Below are positions 14,001 to 28,000 of a stretch of 64,000 nucleotides of DNA, piece after piece. The translations under genes and the position numbers were made by a program. Within the stretch, counting starts at the first letter, position 1, and every line of letters starts with the position of its first letter. Below the pieces are notes generated by a model. It had not been told where the DNA came from. It did no database searches and worked only from the letters and a program-made list of their open reading frames with translations. The DNA is from Chrysomallon squamiferum (taxonomy: Eukaryota > Mollusca > Gastropoda > Neomphalida > Peltospiridae): positions 35,740,414-35,804,413 of the forward strand of contig CM022672.1 of assembly GCA_012295275.1 (NCBI GenBank). The letters are read 5' to 3'.

Positions 14001-16994
14001 GTAAACAGTGTGTGTAAACAGTGTGTAAACAGTGTGTGTAAAAAAGTGTATAAAACAGTGTGTGTAATCAGTGTGTGTGTAAAACAGTGTGTGTGTGTAA
14101 TCAGTGTGTGTAATCAATGTGTGTAATAATCTGTGTGTGTAATCAGTGTATGTAATCAGTGTTAATGTAAACAGTGTAATCAGTAATCAGTGTATAATCA
14201 GTGTAAATCAGTGTGTATAATCAGTGTGTAATCAGTGTAATCAGTGTGTATAATCAGTGTGTGTAATCAGTGTGTGTAATCAGTGTATCATGTAAAAATC
14301 AGTGTAAATCAGTCAGTGTGTGTAATAATCAGTGTGTAATCAGTGTGTGTAATCAGTGTGTGTAATCAGTGTGTGTAATCAGTGTGTAATCAGTGTGTGT
14401 AATCAGTGTGTGTAATCAGTGTGTAATCAGTGTGTAAACAATCAGTGTGTGTAATCAATCAGTGTGTAATCAGTGTGTAATCAGTGTGTGTAATCAGTGT
14501 GTGTAATCAGTGTGTGTAATCAGTGTGTGTAATCAGTGTGTAATCAGTGTATAATCAGTGTGTAATCAGTGTGTAATCAGTGTGTAATCAGTGTGTAATC
14601 AGTGTGTAATCAGTGTGTGTAATCAGTGTGTAATCAGTGTGTGTAATCAGTGTGTAAACAGTGTGTGTAATCAGTGTGTGTAATCAGTGTGTAATCAGTG
14701 TGTAATCAGTGTGTAAACAGTGTAAATCAGTGTAAATCAGTGTGTGTAATCAGTGTGTAATCAGTGTGTGTAAATCAGTGTGTGTAATCAGTGTGTGTAA
14801 TCAGTGTAAACAGTGTAAACAGTGTGTGTAATCAGTGTAATCAGTGTAATCAGTGTGTGTGTAAAAATCAGTGTGTGTAAACAGTGTGTGTGTGTGTAAT
14901 CAGTGTGTAATCAGTGTGTGTAATCAGTGTGTAATCAGTGTGTGTAATCAGTGTATGTAATCAGTGTGTAATCAGTGTGTGTAATCAGTGTGTAATCAGT
15001 GTGTGTAATCAGTGTGTGTAATCAGTGTGTGTAATCACAGTGTGTGTAATCAGTGTCAGTGTGTAATCAGTGTGTGTAAAGTGTGTAAACAATCAGTGTG
15101 TGTAATCAGTGTGTAATCAGTGTGTGTAATCGGTGTGTAAACAGTGTGTGTAATCAGTGTGTGTAATCAGTGTGTAAACAGTGTGTGTAATCAGTGTGTA
15201 AACAGTGTGTGTAATCAGTGTGTAATCAGTGTGTAATCAGTGTGTAAACAGTGTGTAAACAGTGTGTGTAATCAGTGTGTGTAATCAGTGTGTGTGTAAT
15301 CAGTGTAAACAGTGTGTGTGTGTGTAACAGTGTGTGTGTAAATCAGTGTGTGTGTAAATCAGTGTGTGTAAAACAGTGTGTGTAATCAGTGTGTGTAAAT
15401 CAGTGTGTGTAATCAGTGTGTGTAATCAGTGTGTAATGTGTAAACAGTGTGTGTGTAAAACAATGTGTGTGTAATCAGTGTGTGTAATCAGTGTAAACAG
15501 TGTGTAATCAGTGTGTGTAAATGTGTGTAATCAGTGTAATCAGTGTGTAATCAGTGTGTGTGTAATCAGTAATCAGTGTGTGTAATCAGTGTGTGTAAAC
15601 AGTGTGTAAACAGTGTGTAATCAGTGTGTGTAAACAGTGTGTGTAATCAGTGTGTGTGTAAACAATCGGTGTGTTGTAATTGTGTAGTGTAAATCAGTGT
15701 GTGTAAACAGTGTGTGTGTGTGTATCAGTGTGTAATCAGTGTGTGTAATCAGTGTGTGTAAACAGTGTGTGTAATCAGTGTGTGTAAACAGTGTGTGTAA
15801 TCAGTGTGTGTAATCAGTGTGTGTAATCAGTGTGTGTAATCAGTGTGTGTAATCACACGTACCTCTAGCTCCCTGCTTTGATGATTTCTTCTCTGCAGCA
15901 ACAACACGTTTAGGCTTTTTCACCTTTTCCACCTCTTCCATTTCTTAAAAAAAAAAAACAGTAAGAGAATTATTTAAAAAATGGATTGTCAAGTTGTATG
16001 TGATAGTTTATTAAGTGTATCAAGTGAAGTTTCTGTTTTAGATATTGGAGGAATTAGTAAGAGAACAGAGACTAGTTTTTCACAGAGTTGAATTTGGATT
16101 TGATCCTATAATCCTAAATAAATATTAATTTGAAACTATTTATCAAAGCCAGAGATCAATATTTGTATTTTTTATCTTTGTAACAAGGGTTTGATCTATG
16201 AAGTAGTGACAATTTGTCAATGCCACATGTTGCTTTTAATATTTCTCATTTTTCTCAGATGGCTTTAATTCTATAATCCTGAATTAAATATTAATTAGTA
16301 ATTGTTTATCTAAGTCAGACCATCAACATTCATATTGCCTCTCTTTCTACCTTGGATCTTATTCTATAATGCTAGATAAACTATAACTTAGTAACTATTT
16401 ATCACCGTACCTTCACATTTCTTGTCTTTCTAACTTGGATCTTATTCTATAATGCTAGATAAACTATAACTTAGTAACTATTTATCACCGTACCTTCACA
16501 TTTCTTGTCTTTCTAACTTGGATCTTATTCTATAATGCTAGATAAACTATAACTTAGTAACTATTTATCACCGTACCTTCACATTTCTTGTCTTTGTCTC
16601 TGGCTGTTTTCTTAGCAGACTTTTTAGCAGCAGATCTGCTCACAGTGTGATACGCTGGGAACATTCGCTTGTCCACTACAGCAAAACCTTGAGAAAAGCA
16701 AAATTAAAAACTTTAAAATTAAATGTAATACAACTGAAAAATGATTTATCAACGCGCATATTTCACAGCTGATAAATAAATAAAATGCTAATTGAAAAGT
16801 AAACAGATATTCTTTTTTCTCTGAGTACTTGAATAGGGTCACACTGAAAGATGATGCTTGGTAAGATCAAGTTTTTCACTTTGATATTCTGTTTACGGTT
16901 CCACACATTTGTTGTCAGAATTAAAAGTGATGCCTCTGTGTTCTTTACTAGCTAATTAGAATAGGGACTAGTATTTGACTAAACTTTCATATAA

Positions 16995-17025
<31 letters not shown>

Positions 17026-19665
17026 AAATATTTTAACCTTTGTACTGAGGGACAGGAGGTCCAGAAGCCACTTTTCTTGACTTGGGATAGTTCTCTGTGG
17101 CTTCAATGCGCTGTTTGATGCTGGTCACATGGACGACGTTGCTGTGGCAGTTGAGACTGGATTCGCTGGTGCTGTCTCGACTGGCTGTCACAGCAGTGAC
17201 AAGCATCTCATCTCGACTTGACTCTGTTTAAATCACAGAGGAAATATGACTTTAGCTCAGTCAAGTTCCAGACACACAGCAGTAAGATAGAAAAAAACAA
17301 ATAAAGTCAGAAAGAACAGAAAGAACAGATGGAAATGAACCAAAATCAGTGAGATAGAAAAACAGAATAAGAATGATAGATTAATGCAATAGAATAAGGG
17401 GAAAAAAGAAAAAGAAAAAGAAAAAGAAAAGAAAAAAGTTTAAAAAAAAAACCAAGAAAAACCCCCCACACAAAACCAAATAAACCACAATAACAAGTAA
17501 GTATAAAACATTTTTACTTTGATGCACACATCAAGATTAGATTTACATGCTCACCTGACAGTGAATGATTCAAACGCTGTTGTCGTATTTTTTCTTTTAG
17601 TTTAGCCAGGATTTCTGCCAAAGTTAAAGAGAATATTTTTATATATTTCCAAATAATAGTTGTTTATCTCAAAATTATTTATCATATTAAATAACACCAC
17701 CAGCACTGCAACTTATACTTACATTTAAATAATTACCTCAGTATCTTGTTAAATCCAAAATTAGTAAAAAAAAGGGGGAAAAAATATGAAATGTATAAAT
17801 TACAATTTTCCAAATCGACAAAAATAAAAATTATTTCAATGTCTACCAAATCAATTTACTAAATTAAATATGGAAGAAAAAGTAATTATAACTGTAATAT
17901 TAAAAACAAATTAATCAAAACATTGGTGAATTAATCAGAATAACAGGTTTTCAAGTTGTTTTTCATTTTCACATATTAAAAAAAGAAAAATCAAATCAAA
18001 TAAATTTCAAAGAAAAGAAAGGGAGATAACAAGGATGTAATTTATGCAAATACACAAACACATACAAAAAAATTTAAAATTATCATATTTTATAGAAATC
18101 ATTAATCATACCACATTTTAAACTTTTTCAATAAGTCTATTAGGCACATTAATGAGCTTTTTTCAGTGATAGTGTTTATTTTTAATTGCTTTTATATATT
18201 CATGTATTTCTACTTGAACCGAGTAACATTTGCATGACTAGATACATTAACACATCAATATCATTCAATCAAATACACACATGCACATACATGCACCAAA
18301 ACACACACACACACACACACACTTACGTAATAATATAGCTAAATTTCATATCTAAATATAAACAAGATAAATCAACAAGTTCAATAAGGATGAGGTGATA
18401 ATGAAAATTATGAGCAAACAACAAAACAAAACCAAAAAACACAGAAAAAAACTAAAAAAAATAAAAATAAAAAAAAAAAAAAAAAAAAATAAAACTAAAA
18501 AATTAAGAAAAAAAAAAAAAATAAAAATAAAAATAAAAATGTAAGTAAGAAATAAGTGAAAAAAATAGCATATCAACGAAAGGTTGGTTCACTCTGAAGT
18601 ATATTTATAACAAAAAAAAAGTAAAAAGAAAATGACAATATTTAAAATATATTTGGTCTTTTTGTTAGCAACAAATGCAGGTGCATTATGAAAAATCTAT
18701 TTCTGGCAACAGTCAAATCTCTTTATAACATTCTCTTTGTTATTACAATGAGCTGGTTACATAAGACATTTTCTTAGACTGAATTACAACAAGCCCCAAA
18801 CCTTGGAACTGGCAAACCAATTTGCCACTAATTTCCCAGCTGTGTTAGAGAATAAATGAATATGCTGATTGTTTGAAATTTAAGGTTAAAAAAAAGCAGA
18901 TGGTGGCTTGGAAAGGTAAATTAGGTGTATTAGGTGTTAAATTCTTGAATAAGAAAATAAATTCATTTTTTTTTATTACCGTCTTCCTGTGGCAGATCTG
19001 TCAAGTTTTTCTTCAGAAGCCGAGTTTTACATTTTCCGTTTGTGAGAATCCCATCATGTTCCCTCCTACCCCCCACAGTACTGGGTTTGAAAGTCTTGTC
19101 ATCTGCTGCCTCAAACAGGTGTTGGCTGTACCCACCTGCCACACCCACTGAAGATGAGGTGAGAGCTGAGGGAACTCTCTGCATGCTGGAATAGTCAACC
19201 CGGTTTCCTGAACTGTCACCAGCGTGAATTCCTTTTATCCGATTAACATCAAGGTCTTTTGACGTCAGCCCGAACTTGCTGTATGCTGTGGCAGTGGGGT
19301 TGGCGATGCTGTCAGTGTATGTACCATCGTTGTTGACCTCTCGCAGCTGGAAGTTAGGAAGAAAGTCGACCTGTTTCGGACTTGCCGTGCGAGTGAACCT
19401 CGACAGTGCTTCATGTCTGTCGTAACCATTACAGTTTCGTGATCTTGTTTTCCTTTCCATCGCCTTTTTTTGAATCATCCATTCACCAGGCTCACTTTCT
19501 TCTTCAACATACTTGTCATCTGTCAAAGTAATATTTCAATTTGCTTTATGAATTTATTTTACAGTTGAAAATATTCCAGGACTTGTTTCAAAGAAAGAAA
19601 TCCAAGATTTTTGTATATATTCTTTTGTTGCAGATAATAAATTAGTGGCATAACACTTCAGCATA

Positions 19666-19715
<50 letters not shown>

Positions 19716-22700
19716 CACACACACAAATACATAAAATTTGAACACACACAAATAAATCAGACTAATGAACATACACAAATACATAAAATTTGAAACAAAT
19801 AAATCAGACTAATGATCTTATCACATTATTGAGGGTTTTTTTTAAGTGAAATTGAGATAATAAAATTTTTAATAAAATATAATAAATTTAATTGATTTAT
19901 TTATTATGAAATCTAAATTGATTAATTTCATTTAAATAAATATTAAAAATAAAATATTAATATCTCTTCTCAAGAAATGTATTTTGTTTTCTTGTTTTGA
20001 TTTCAATTTTATTATTATTATTTATAAATGAAATAATAAATATTAAGAACATCTATCACATTATTTATATTGTAGTTTATTTGCTGTTAATGAGAATATT
20101 CCAGACTTCAGTAAAACTAGTGAATATTCTAATCTGAGATAGGAACAAGATGGAAATACTGGACACAAACTAAAAAATAATAATAAAATAAAATAAATAA
20201 ATAAATAAAATCTAACCTAAGTGACTGATCTTTCTTCTTACACTTTGAGTCAACTTGCTTTTAACACTGTGCTCAGTTTTTGGAAAAGGCTGTAAAAAAA
20301 TAAAATAAAAATAGAAATGAAGGTAATGTATTCAAATTATAATCCCTTTTATTTTTATTTTTTATTTTTTTTAAATAATATTTATATTTAATAATCACAC
20401 CTCAGTAGTTTAACACAGTACTTTATGAAAATACAAAGCCACTGCATTTGATTTTCTTTCTTTGGAACAAATTAATAATGAGAAAGTTTCAAAGTAGCAT
20501 TAAAATAAAACAAATTTGAATTCAGATCTAATAACACTTCCAAAGACAAAAAAAATAAACCTGTAAAAATTAAAAATAATAATTATGTATTGTATGTTTA
20601 AAAAATAAAATAATAATAATAGTGAAATAAAAATAAAATAAAAACTGAAATCATTATAAAAATATAATAATAAAAATAAATTTATAAATAAATAAATAAA
20701 TAAGAACAACAGCAATAATGATAAAGGTATTTGCAATAAAATTATTAAAAACTACTACTACTGCTACTATAACTACTACTTCTAATAATGACAACAACAA
20801 GACATATGAATTAGAAAAAAATCCTATAGCCATGCTTGCTAGGCTCTTTTATTATTTAGATATGCAGGAAATAAAACAATCTCTGATTAACTTATCTGTC
20901 CACAATGAAGTCTTGTCACCCTGCAGTTCCATAACAAAAAACACTTTTATCATGTGTGCATGTATCACTGAATTATTTACAAATGCAAAACCTTTTTGAC
21001 AAGCAAAGCCCCTGTCATATACAGTAAACAGATTTTATAGTTTAACATGTTTTAGAGTTGTTGTTTTTTTTTTTTTTTTTGCATCTGTATGAAAACTTTC
21101 CTATGAGAACTATGTTTCCTAAAATAGAATAAAAAAAATAGTAAAAAAAAAATAAAAATAAAATAATAATAATAAAATAAAAACTTTTTGGACTTAGGTG
21201 AAATAAAATATCTAGAATAAACATTTTTACTTATAGAAAAGATATGTTTTATTCAAAGCATGGTCTCAGAATAAAAAAAAAAAAAAAAAAAAAATTAAAA
21301 TTGAAATAATAATAATTATAGTATTGATAATGATGATAAATTAATAATAATTATTAAAAACCCACAAAATATTCAATAATAAGGAATGTGTATTTTTTTT
21401 TCAAAAAGCAGATTTTTGTTTCTTCTATTCTTGTTTTTCATGGTATTTTAAACAATAAAATAAAAACAATAAAATATATAAATAAATAATAATAAATTTT
21501 TTTTTTTAAATAATTGAAATGGACACTGACACAGGTTAAACGACTAAGATGTTTGCAATACACCTGTACGAGTGTTTTGCACTGACACAGGTTAAACGAC
21601 TAAGATGTTTGCAATACACCTGTACAAGTGTTTTGCACTGACACAGGTTAAACTGCTAAGATGTTTGCAATAAGATAGGTTAAACTGCTAAGATATTTGC
21701 AATACACCTGTACAAGTGTTTTTCTCACTTTTCTAATTTCTGTTAGATAAATAAAATCTTTTCCAATGCACAAAATTATTTTTCCTTTTCTTGGATAAAC
21801 TTCTTTTTAACTCAGTGAGTGTTGCCATTATATTTTTTCTTCGCCAATATCATGTACAGAACAAATATTATATTCTTTTTTATATAATCTTTCTTTTCTA
21901 TGGTTGTACAATTACAGAATTAAATTAAATTTACTTATTTTTATAAAATGGACTCAAGTTTTCCAGAAAATTTGTTTTTCATTCTATTTGAGTGATCCAT
22001 GTTAAAAATGTTCAACAAAAAAAAAAAAAAAAAAAAAAAACGAGTATTTAGATAACAGAAATTTTATAACTTTTCATGCTGCATTTGATTTATTACTATG
22101 TACAAATGACTTTCAGCACAAAGAAAAAACGAGAATTAAAAAAACAAAATAAAGTAACAATGGTTCTAAGCAATGCACCAACGAATCTAAACAACTAAAG
22201 AGTATGAACAGAACTTTAATAATAGATTCAAGAAAAGTAAAATGATATTTAAGGATTATATTTGTTTTTTAATTCTGTTCTGCCTATTTAATATGTTTGA
22301 CTGAACAATGTTTTATTTTTAATTTTTATTATTATTATTTTTTTAAACTTTTGTTTTGGAAATGAGTATGTGTGAAGTCATAACTAAAAAAAAAAGGATT
22401 AAAGTTATCTGACGTCTTTACAAGTGTAAACATCAAAAATTTCACATTAATGTTGATTTTGTACTCCACCTTTTAACCTATCTATCCTGTATTATATTAA
22501 CTTAAATAATAATAATAATAATAATATTAGTAACAAAATAAAAATAAAATAATAATAATAGTAACATAATAATAATAATAATAATAATAGTAACAAAAAA
22601 TAATTTAAAAAGTAAATTAAAAATTAAAAAAAAAAATAAATAAACAAAAAAAACAACAACACAAAAACAAATTGAAATGAACTTAAATAACTTTGACTCA

Positions 22701-23836
22701 GGTTAAATTTCTGAGATAACTGCAATGCACCTGTATGACTTTGACAGACCATAAATCACCAAAATAACTGAAATATGTTTAAATTCAGTTTGGCATAAAC
22801 CAGCAACTATTTGAAAGTACAAAAACATTCATAACAACATATATGTTCATATAATCAGTTAGAGAAACAACAAAAAGGGTGCTAAACTAAATCTGAATGT
22901 ATCACTATGACAACATACTGGACAGAAAAAAAAAATCTGCTGGTCACTCTGTGATCATTTATATGAATAAAGATATTAGCAATCAGTAAATTTTCAAGAA
23001 GAAACAAAAACAACAACAAGAACATTAATACAGATATTTATATGGCTTTCAGAAAACAGCTTTAGAAGTATCTGATAAAATTAATATAATTTGGTTTATT
23101 ACTTTCCATTGCTTATATTAACATATGATGACCATGAATACTTAAAGTTAGCAAGTCATCATATCTTGTCAGTATTTACAGTGAATACTTAAAGTTAGCA
23201 AGTCATCATATCTTGTCAGTATTTACAGTGAATACTTAAAGTTAGCAAGTCATCATATCTTGTCAGTATTTACAGTGAATATGTGTGTGTGTCATATCTT
23301 GTCAGTATTTAACAAATACTTAAAGTTTTGATGTACATTTTTTACAGTGTATGACATCAAAAAACAAATATATTCAAGAGTTTTTGAGAAATAAAATTCA
23401 TTTAAAACATTTAAACTTCATTTAATATTTTGTATTTTAAAATTGTAGGACAAAAGAAATAAACTTTTTAATATCTTAAATTGTCAGCCTCATGCTGCTC
23501 AGACCCAGTGGCAAATTTTACAAGTCAAAAATATGTGTAAAAGTCTTATATTTAAAAGGACTTAAAAGTTACTTTGTGAGTTTTTACAAGTCAAAACACA
23601 CACACACACATCTGTACACACACACACACACACACACACTACAATGTATAAAATCTTAGTCAAACAATGTGGAAAATTCAGAAGTCTGAATTACCTGTGT
23701 CAGATAAGCAGTCTAGTAAATAAACTATACCATTACTACTAATTCTACTACTATACTCATAGTAACAATAGAAGTAGTGGTGATGGTAGTAATGGTAGTA
23801 GGTAGTAGCAGCAGCATCAACAGCAGTAGTATATTT

Positions 23837-23872
<36 letters not shown>

Positions 23873-25039
23873 GTACATTCTTAAACTGAAAACAAAAAAG
23901 AGAAAAATAAAATATCATTTGTAAATATTTAGCATCATCAAAATATAAATATATTTATATATAGGATATTACAGGAACAACAGCCACAATAACAATAATT
24001 AAGAACAACAACAACAACAACAACAAAATAACTTACACATAATTCACACTGTACAAAATATATTCTTAAGATCCACTCACACAAATGGAATGTCTCCAAA
24101 CACACTTTATTTACTTGTAACAGTTTTAATTACACACTTAAGAAGGATTATTTTATGTGTACTGACCTCATAAACTGGCTGCTTACAAATACAAAAATTC
24201 CAAGACCAAAGTATGAAAAGTAGTCAGTAATCCACGATAATGTTATAGACAGATATACAAAGATTTGGCTTTACCCAACTATGCCTTGAAAATATATTTC
24301 AAAGCTCGTGGAAAATAATTCTTTATAAATAAACAACGACTCTATTACTAATAATTGTTATTATTATTATTTTTGGATGCTATGAAAACAAAATTGCTAA
24401 TTAAATCATTTTAAACAGGTATATAGAAATCCTTGCAAATTTGCACTCACCTGTTTCCTTGACTTGCCAATAGGATCCCACACCCAAGTACAGGTGTGTT
24501 CTGAAGAAACAAAGTTATATCAATCATTAGTATCAATAATAACACAGCAAGTAACATCAAAATTTAGACAAGTAGTAAAGGTACTAATCTTATCTGTAGT
24601 AGGTGAATAGTGTAACAAAATGTTATTATTAGCATATTTATATTTTTGTTCATAATTATTTAATTACTAATATAATTTATACAATAAAAAGTAAATTTTC
24701 TTATATGTGACTTTAATAATTATGAATAAGCTCTTATATAAATATTAGCATAATTATTAAATTGATTAATATCTTTAAAAATATTTATACTATCAGTAAT
24801 AACACTGACATTGATTATTATTATTATTTTGTTTCAGTATAATATAAGTAGTCAAGTGGACAGAATAATCAAAACAACAAATTGCTTAATTTAAGTAGTA
24901 GTAACATTATAAGTAGTAATATTCCAGCTGAATATTCTAATACCAGTACAGATACCCTTTACCATTACATGCAGTGTAAATTACTTTGTTTTGTTTAAAA
25001 TATATCACATCCTGTTTTCTTTCTCTCTCTCTCCACACC

Positions 25040-25077
<38 letters not shown>

Positions 25078-28000
25078 CTGATACAGACAGATAAGTTTAT
25101 TATAAATTTATAATCTTAAATCAAAGATTTATCTTCAGACCAATTTCTTTTTGAGTCTTCTATGAAGCACCTATGGAAATAGTTAAATGAAGACCCACAA
25201 TGTTTTTTTTTTTATTGAAGATGTTTTATTGAAATTTTTTACATTCTTCTACAGAAAGGTAGCAATGGATAAAACAAAAATTACATTCAGGCAACGAATT
25301 TATTTATAATATCAAGATGAATAATCTGATTATTATGCAATCATTTTCATCATTTTTAGCTATGTTAGTTTTGAATTTTTTTTATTGTTATTGTTATTGT
25401 TATTATTATTATTATTCTATTCTTACCCCATATTCCAAAATTAATTAGTTTATAGCAGTAATAAAGAAACAAACTTGAATATAAACATGAAACAATTATA
25501 TATATGTATATATGGTGTATGTGGCAAGCATGTCATTTGAGTATAGCAGATATGGAAATATCACAAATAGTTTTGTTGTGTGCAGAGGGAATTAATATAT
25601 AAGAATGGGATTATCTACATTTAGTATTATCTACAGCAGAGAGGTAAACACTACAAGAATGAGTTCATAGTGATACACTTATTTGTAACTTGAGTTAACT
25701 TGAGTAACATGAGTAACATTTGTACCTACATCAGTATTAACAAACCCAGCAGAGAGGTAAACACTACAAGAATGAGTTCATAGTGATACACTTATTTGTA
25801 ACTTGAGTTAACTTGAGTAACATTTATACCTACATCAGTATTAACAAATGTAGAAATATAGTAATAATGCCAAAAGAAAATATATAAATATGCCAATATC
25901 ATTATTACTGAATATTTCAACATAAATTAATACCAATACTCTTAATAAATATTTTTCTACCGTAATTTTAACTTTAAGCATTTCAGGCAATTATTTTTCT
26001 AGGTTACAGATATAATGTCAACTATCCACATAAACATTCACTGCACATTTTACTATGTAGAAAGTTCTGTTTTCATTTTTCTATTAGGGATTACAGCAAA
26101 AAATTATGATGATTTTATTGTTCCCAATGTATATTTTATGATATAGAAAAAACACTGAAAGATTAATATATTTTTATAAAATTACTTGAAATCACATGTT
26201 CCTATGAATATGAATGGTTATAGCCATTTCACAGATACCTACATCAGTGAAACAGAGAGAGAGAGAGACAGAGAGTAATAATAAAAAAATAAAGAAGAAA
26301 TATCTGATAGCCATTTTTAATTCACAAATATCAATATTAATCTAACTAGAAAATTTCATAAGATGGGTTCTATTATTAATACTAGCAATTAATTTAATCA
26401 TATCAGTATTAATACAACTTAAGCATTTCCTATTTTAAGATTTATTATTATTAATGATAGTATATGTACTAATGTCAGCCATAACTTTACTGAACTTCTT
26501 ATATTTAACAATATTTTTACTATTAACATCAGTGAGACTACACTACTAATGAAATCTGCCAATATAAATACTAACAAATTTAAATTTACTAAACATATAA
26601 TTATTAACAGAAGTAGTATATCAGTGCAAATCTGATAACATTATAAAGTTACTATTAGTATTAGCAAAAGTATAAATTTACTAAAAATATCAGTATCCAT
26701 TTCCTAATAATATCAATATTAACAAAAATACAAATTTACTAACACTATTAACACGAGTACAAATTTGCTAATAATATTACTTATTAAGAAAATATTAAAA
26801 CAGTATTAGTATAAGAATTAACAAAAGCATAAATTTACTACAAATATGATTATTAACACAAGTAATTTTCTAATGTCAGTATTAACTGTATAAATTTACA
26901 AAAAATATCATTATTAACAAAGGTATAAATATGATAATAATATCAGTATTACAAGAAGTTCTATAACACTATATTGATGATATACATACAAACACACTGT
27001 ATTGTAAATTTAAAAACACATCACACACACACACACACTGTATAGTAAATTCAAAAATATATTACACAAGTGTATTCTAAATTTAAAAATATATCAACAC
27101 ACATTGTATTGTAAGTTTAAAAATAAATCACACATACACTATAATGTAAATTTAAAAACACACAACACACCTATACAGACTGTATTGTAAATGTAAAACA
27201 CATACTATGCTGTATTCTAATCTGATCAGAACTTTCTTATTTTATCTAAACACAAATAAACTATACTGTGATAAAATTTTCAACACAGCAGTATTATCAG
27301 TAAAACAAAATATTCATGTAGATATTGTTTAAATATTAATCTCAGTTCTTTGATAAAGTTTTTATTTCATTTGTCCATAGCAGTACTGGTATAAGCAAAT
27401 TTACTGTGTCAAATGTTTATACTAATCAGTACTGTAACAACATATCATTTCTAAAAACCAACATTAAAAAAAAAAATTTAAATTTATTATTTTTGCACAA
27501 AAATGAATTTTTTCTAAATTTACTCAACAAACAATACATGTGCTATATTATCATCAAAAACCTGATTTAAAGTACTGAAGATTTTGTTTCTACATATTAT
27601 TCAGAAAAATACATGTTTTATTGTCTGGATGCTTAGGAATATAAGTACAAGTTATTCTGAAAACAGTGTGTGTGTGTGTGTGTGCGCGTGCATGTGCATG
27701 CATGTATGTATGTATGTATGTATGTATGTATGTATGTATGTATGTATGTATGTATGTATGTATGTACTGCTCAATGTCAAATTCATTTTGTTCCTGTTAT
27801 TGTAGAAAGAAAGAAAAAAAGAAAAGAATTATAAACCAACACACAGAGAAACAGAGACACAATGTATTCCAGTATTACATATTTTTAACAGTTTTGTTTT
27901 CTATAAATAATTTAATAACTGAGTGAGTAATTCTTCATTTGTTTCTGACAACTGAATAGCAGTACTCAATAAACTTATATATAAAAAAAAATTAACAAAA

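Larger units (their letters stand above)
20290..24450. other. Large AT-rich intron 3-4
   Basis: CEP350 intron of 4.2 kb: AAT/AAAT-rich tracts (20,560-20,700; 21,120-21,190; 22,505-22,600), poly-A (about 21,270-21,293; 22,018-22,040), CA runs (23,595-23,640) and an AAT run (23,836-23,870). Two short tandem repeats are listed separately. No exon recognised. Confidence 0.65.

Noticed and set aside
19013-19219. Second minus-strand frame within exon 5
   Set aside because: Out of frame with the CEP350 reading; a shadow of the real exon.
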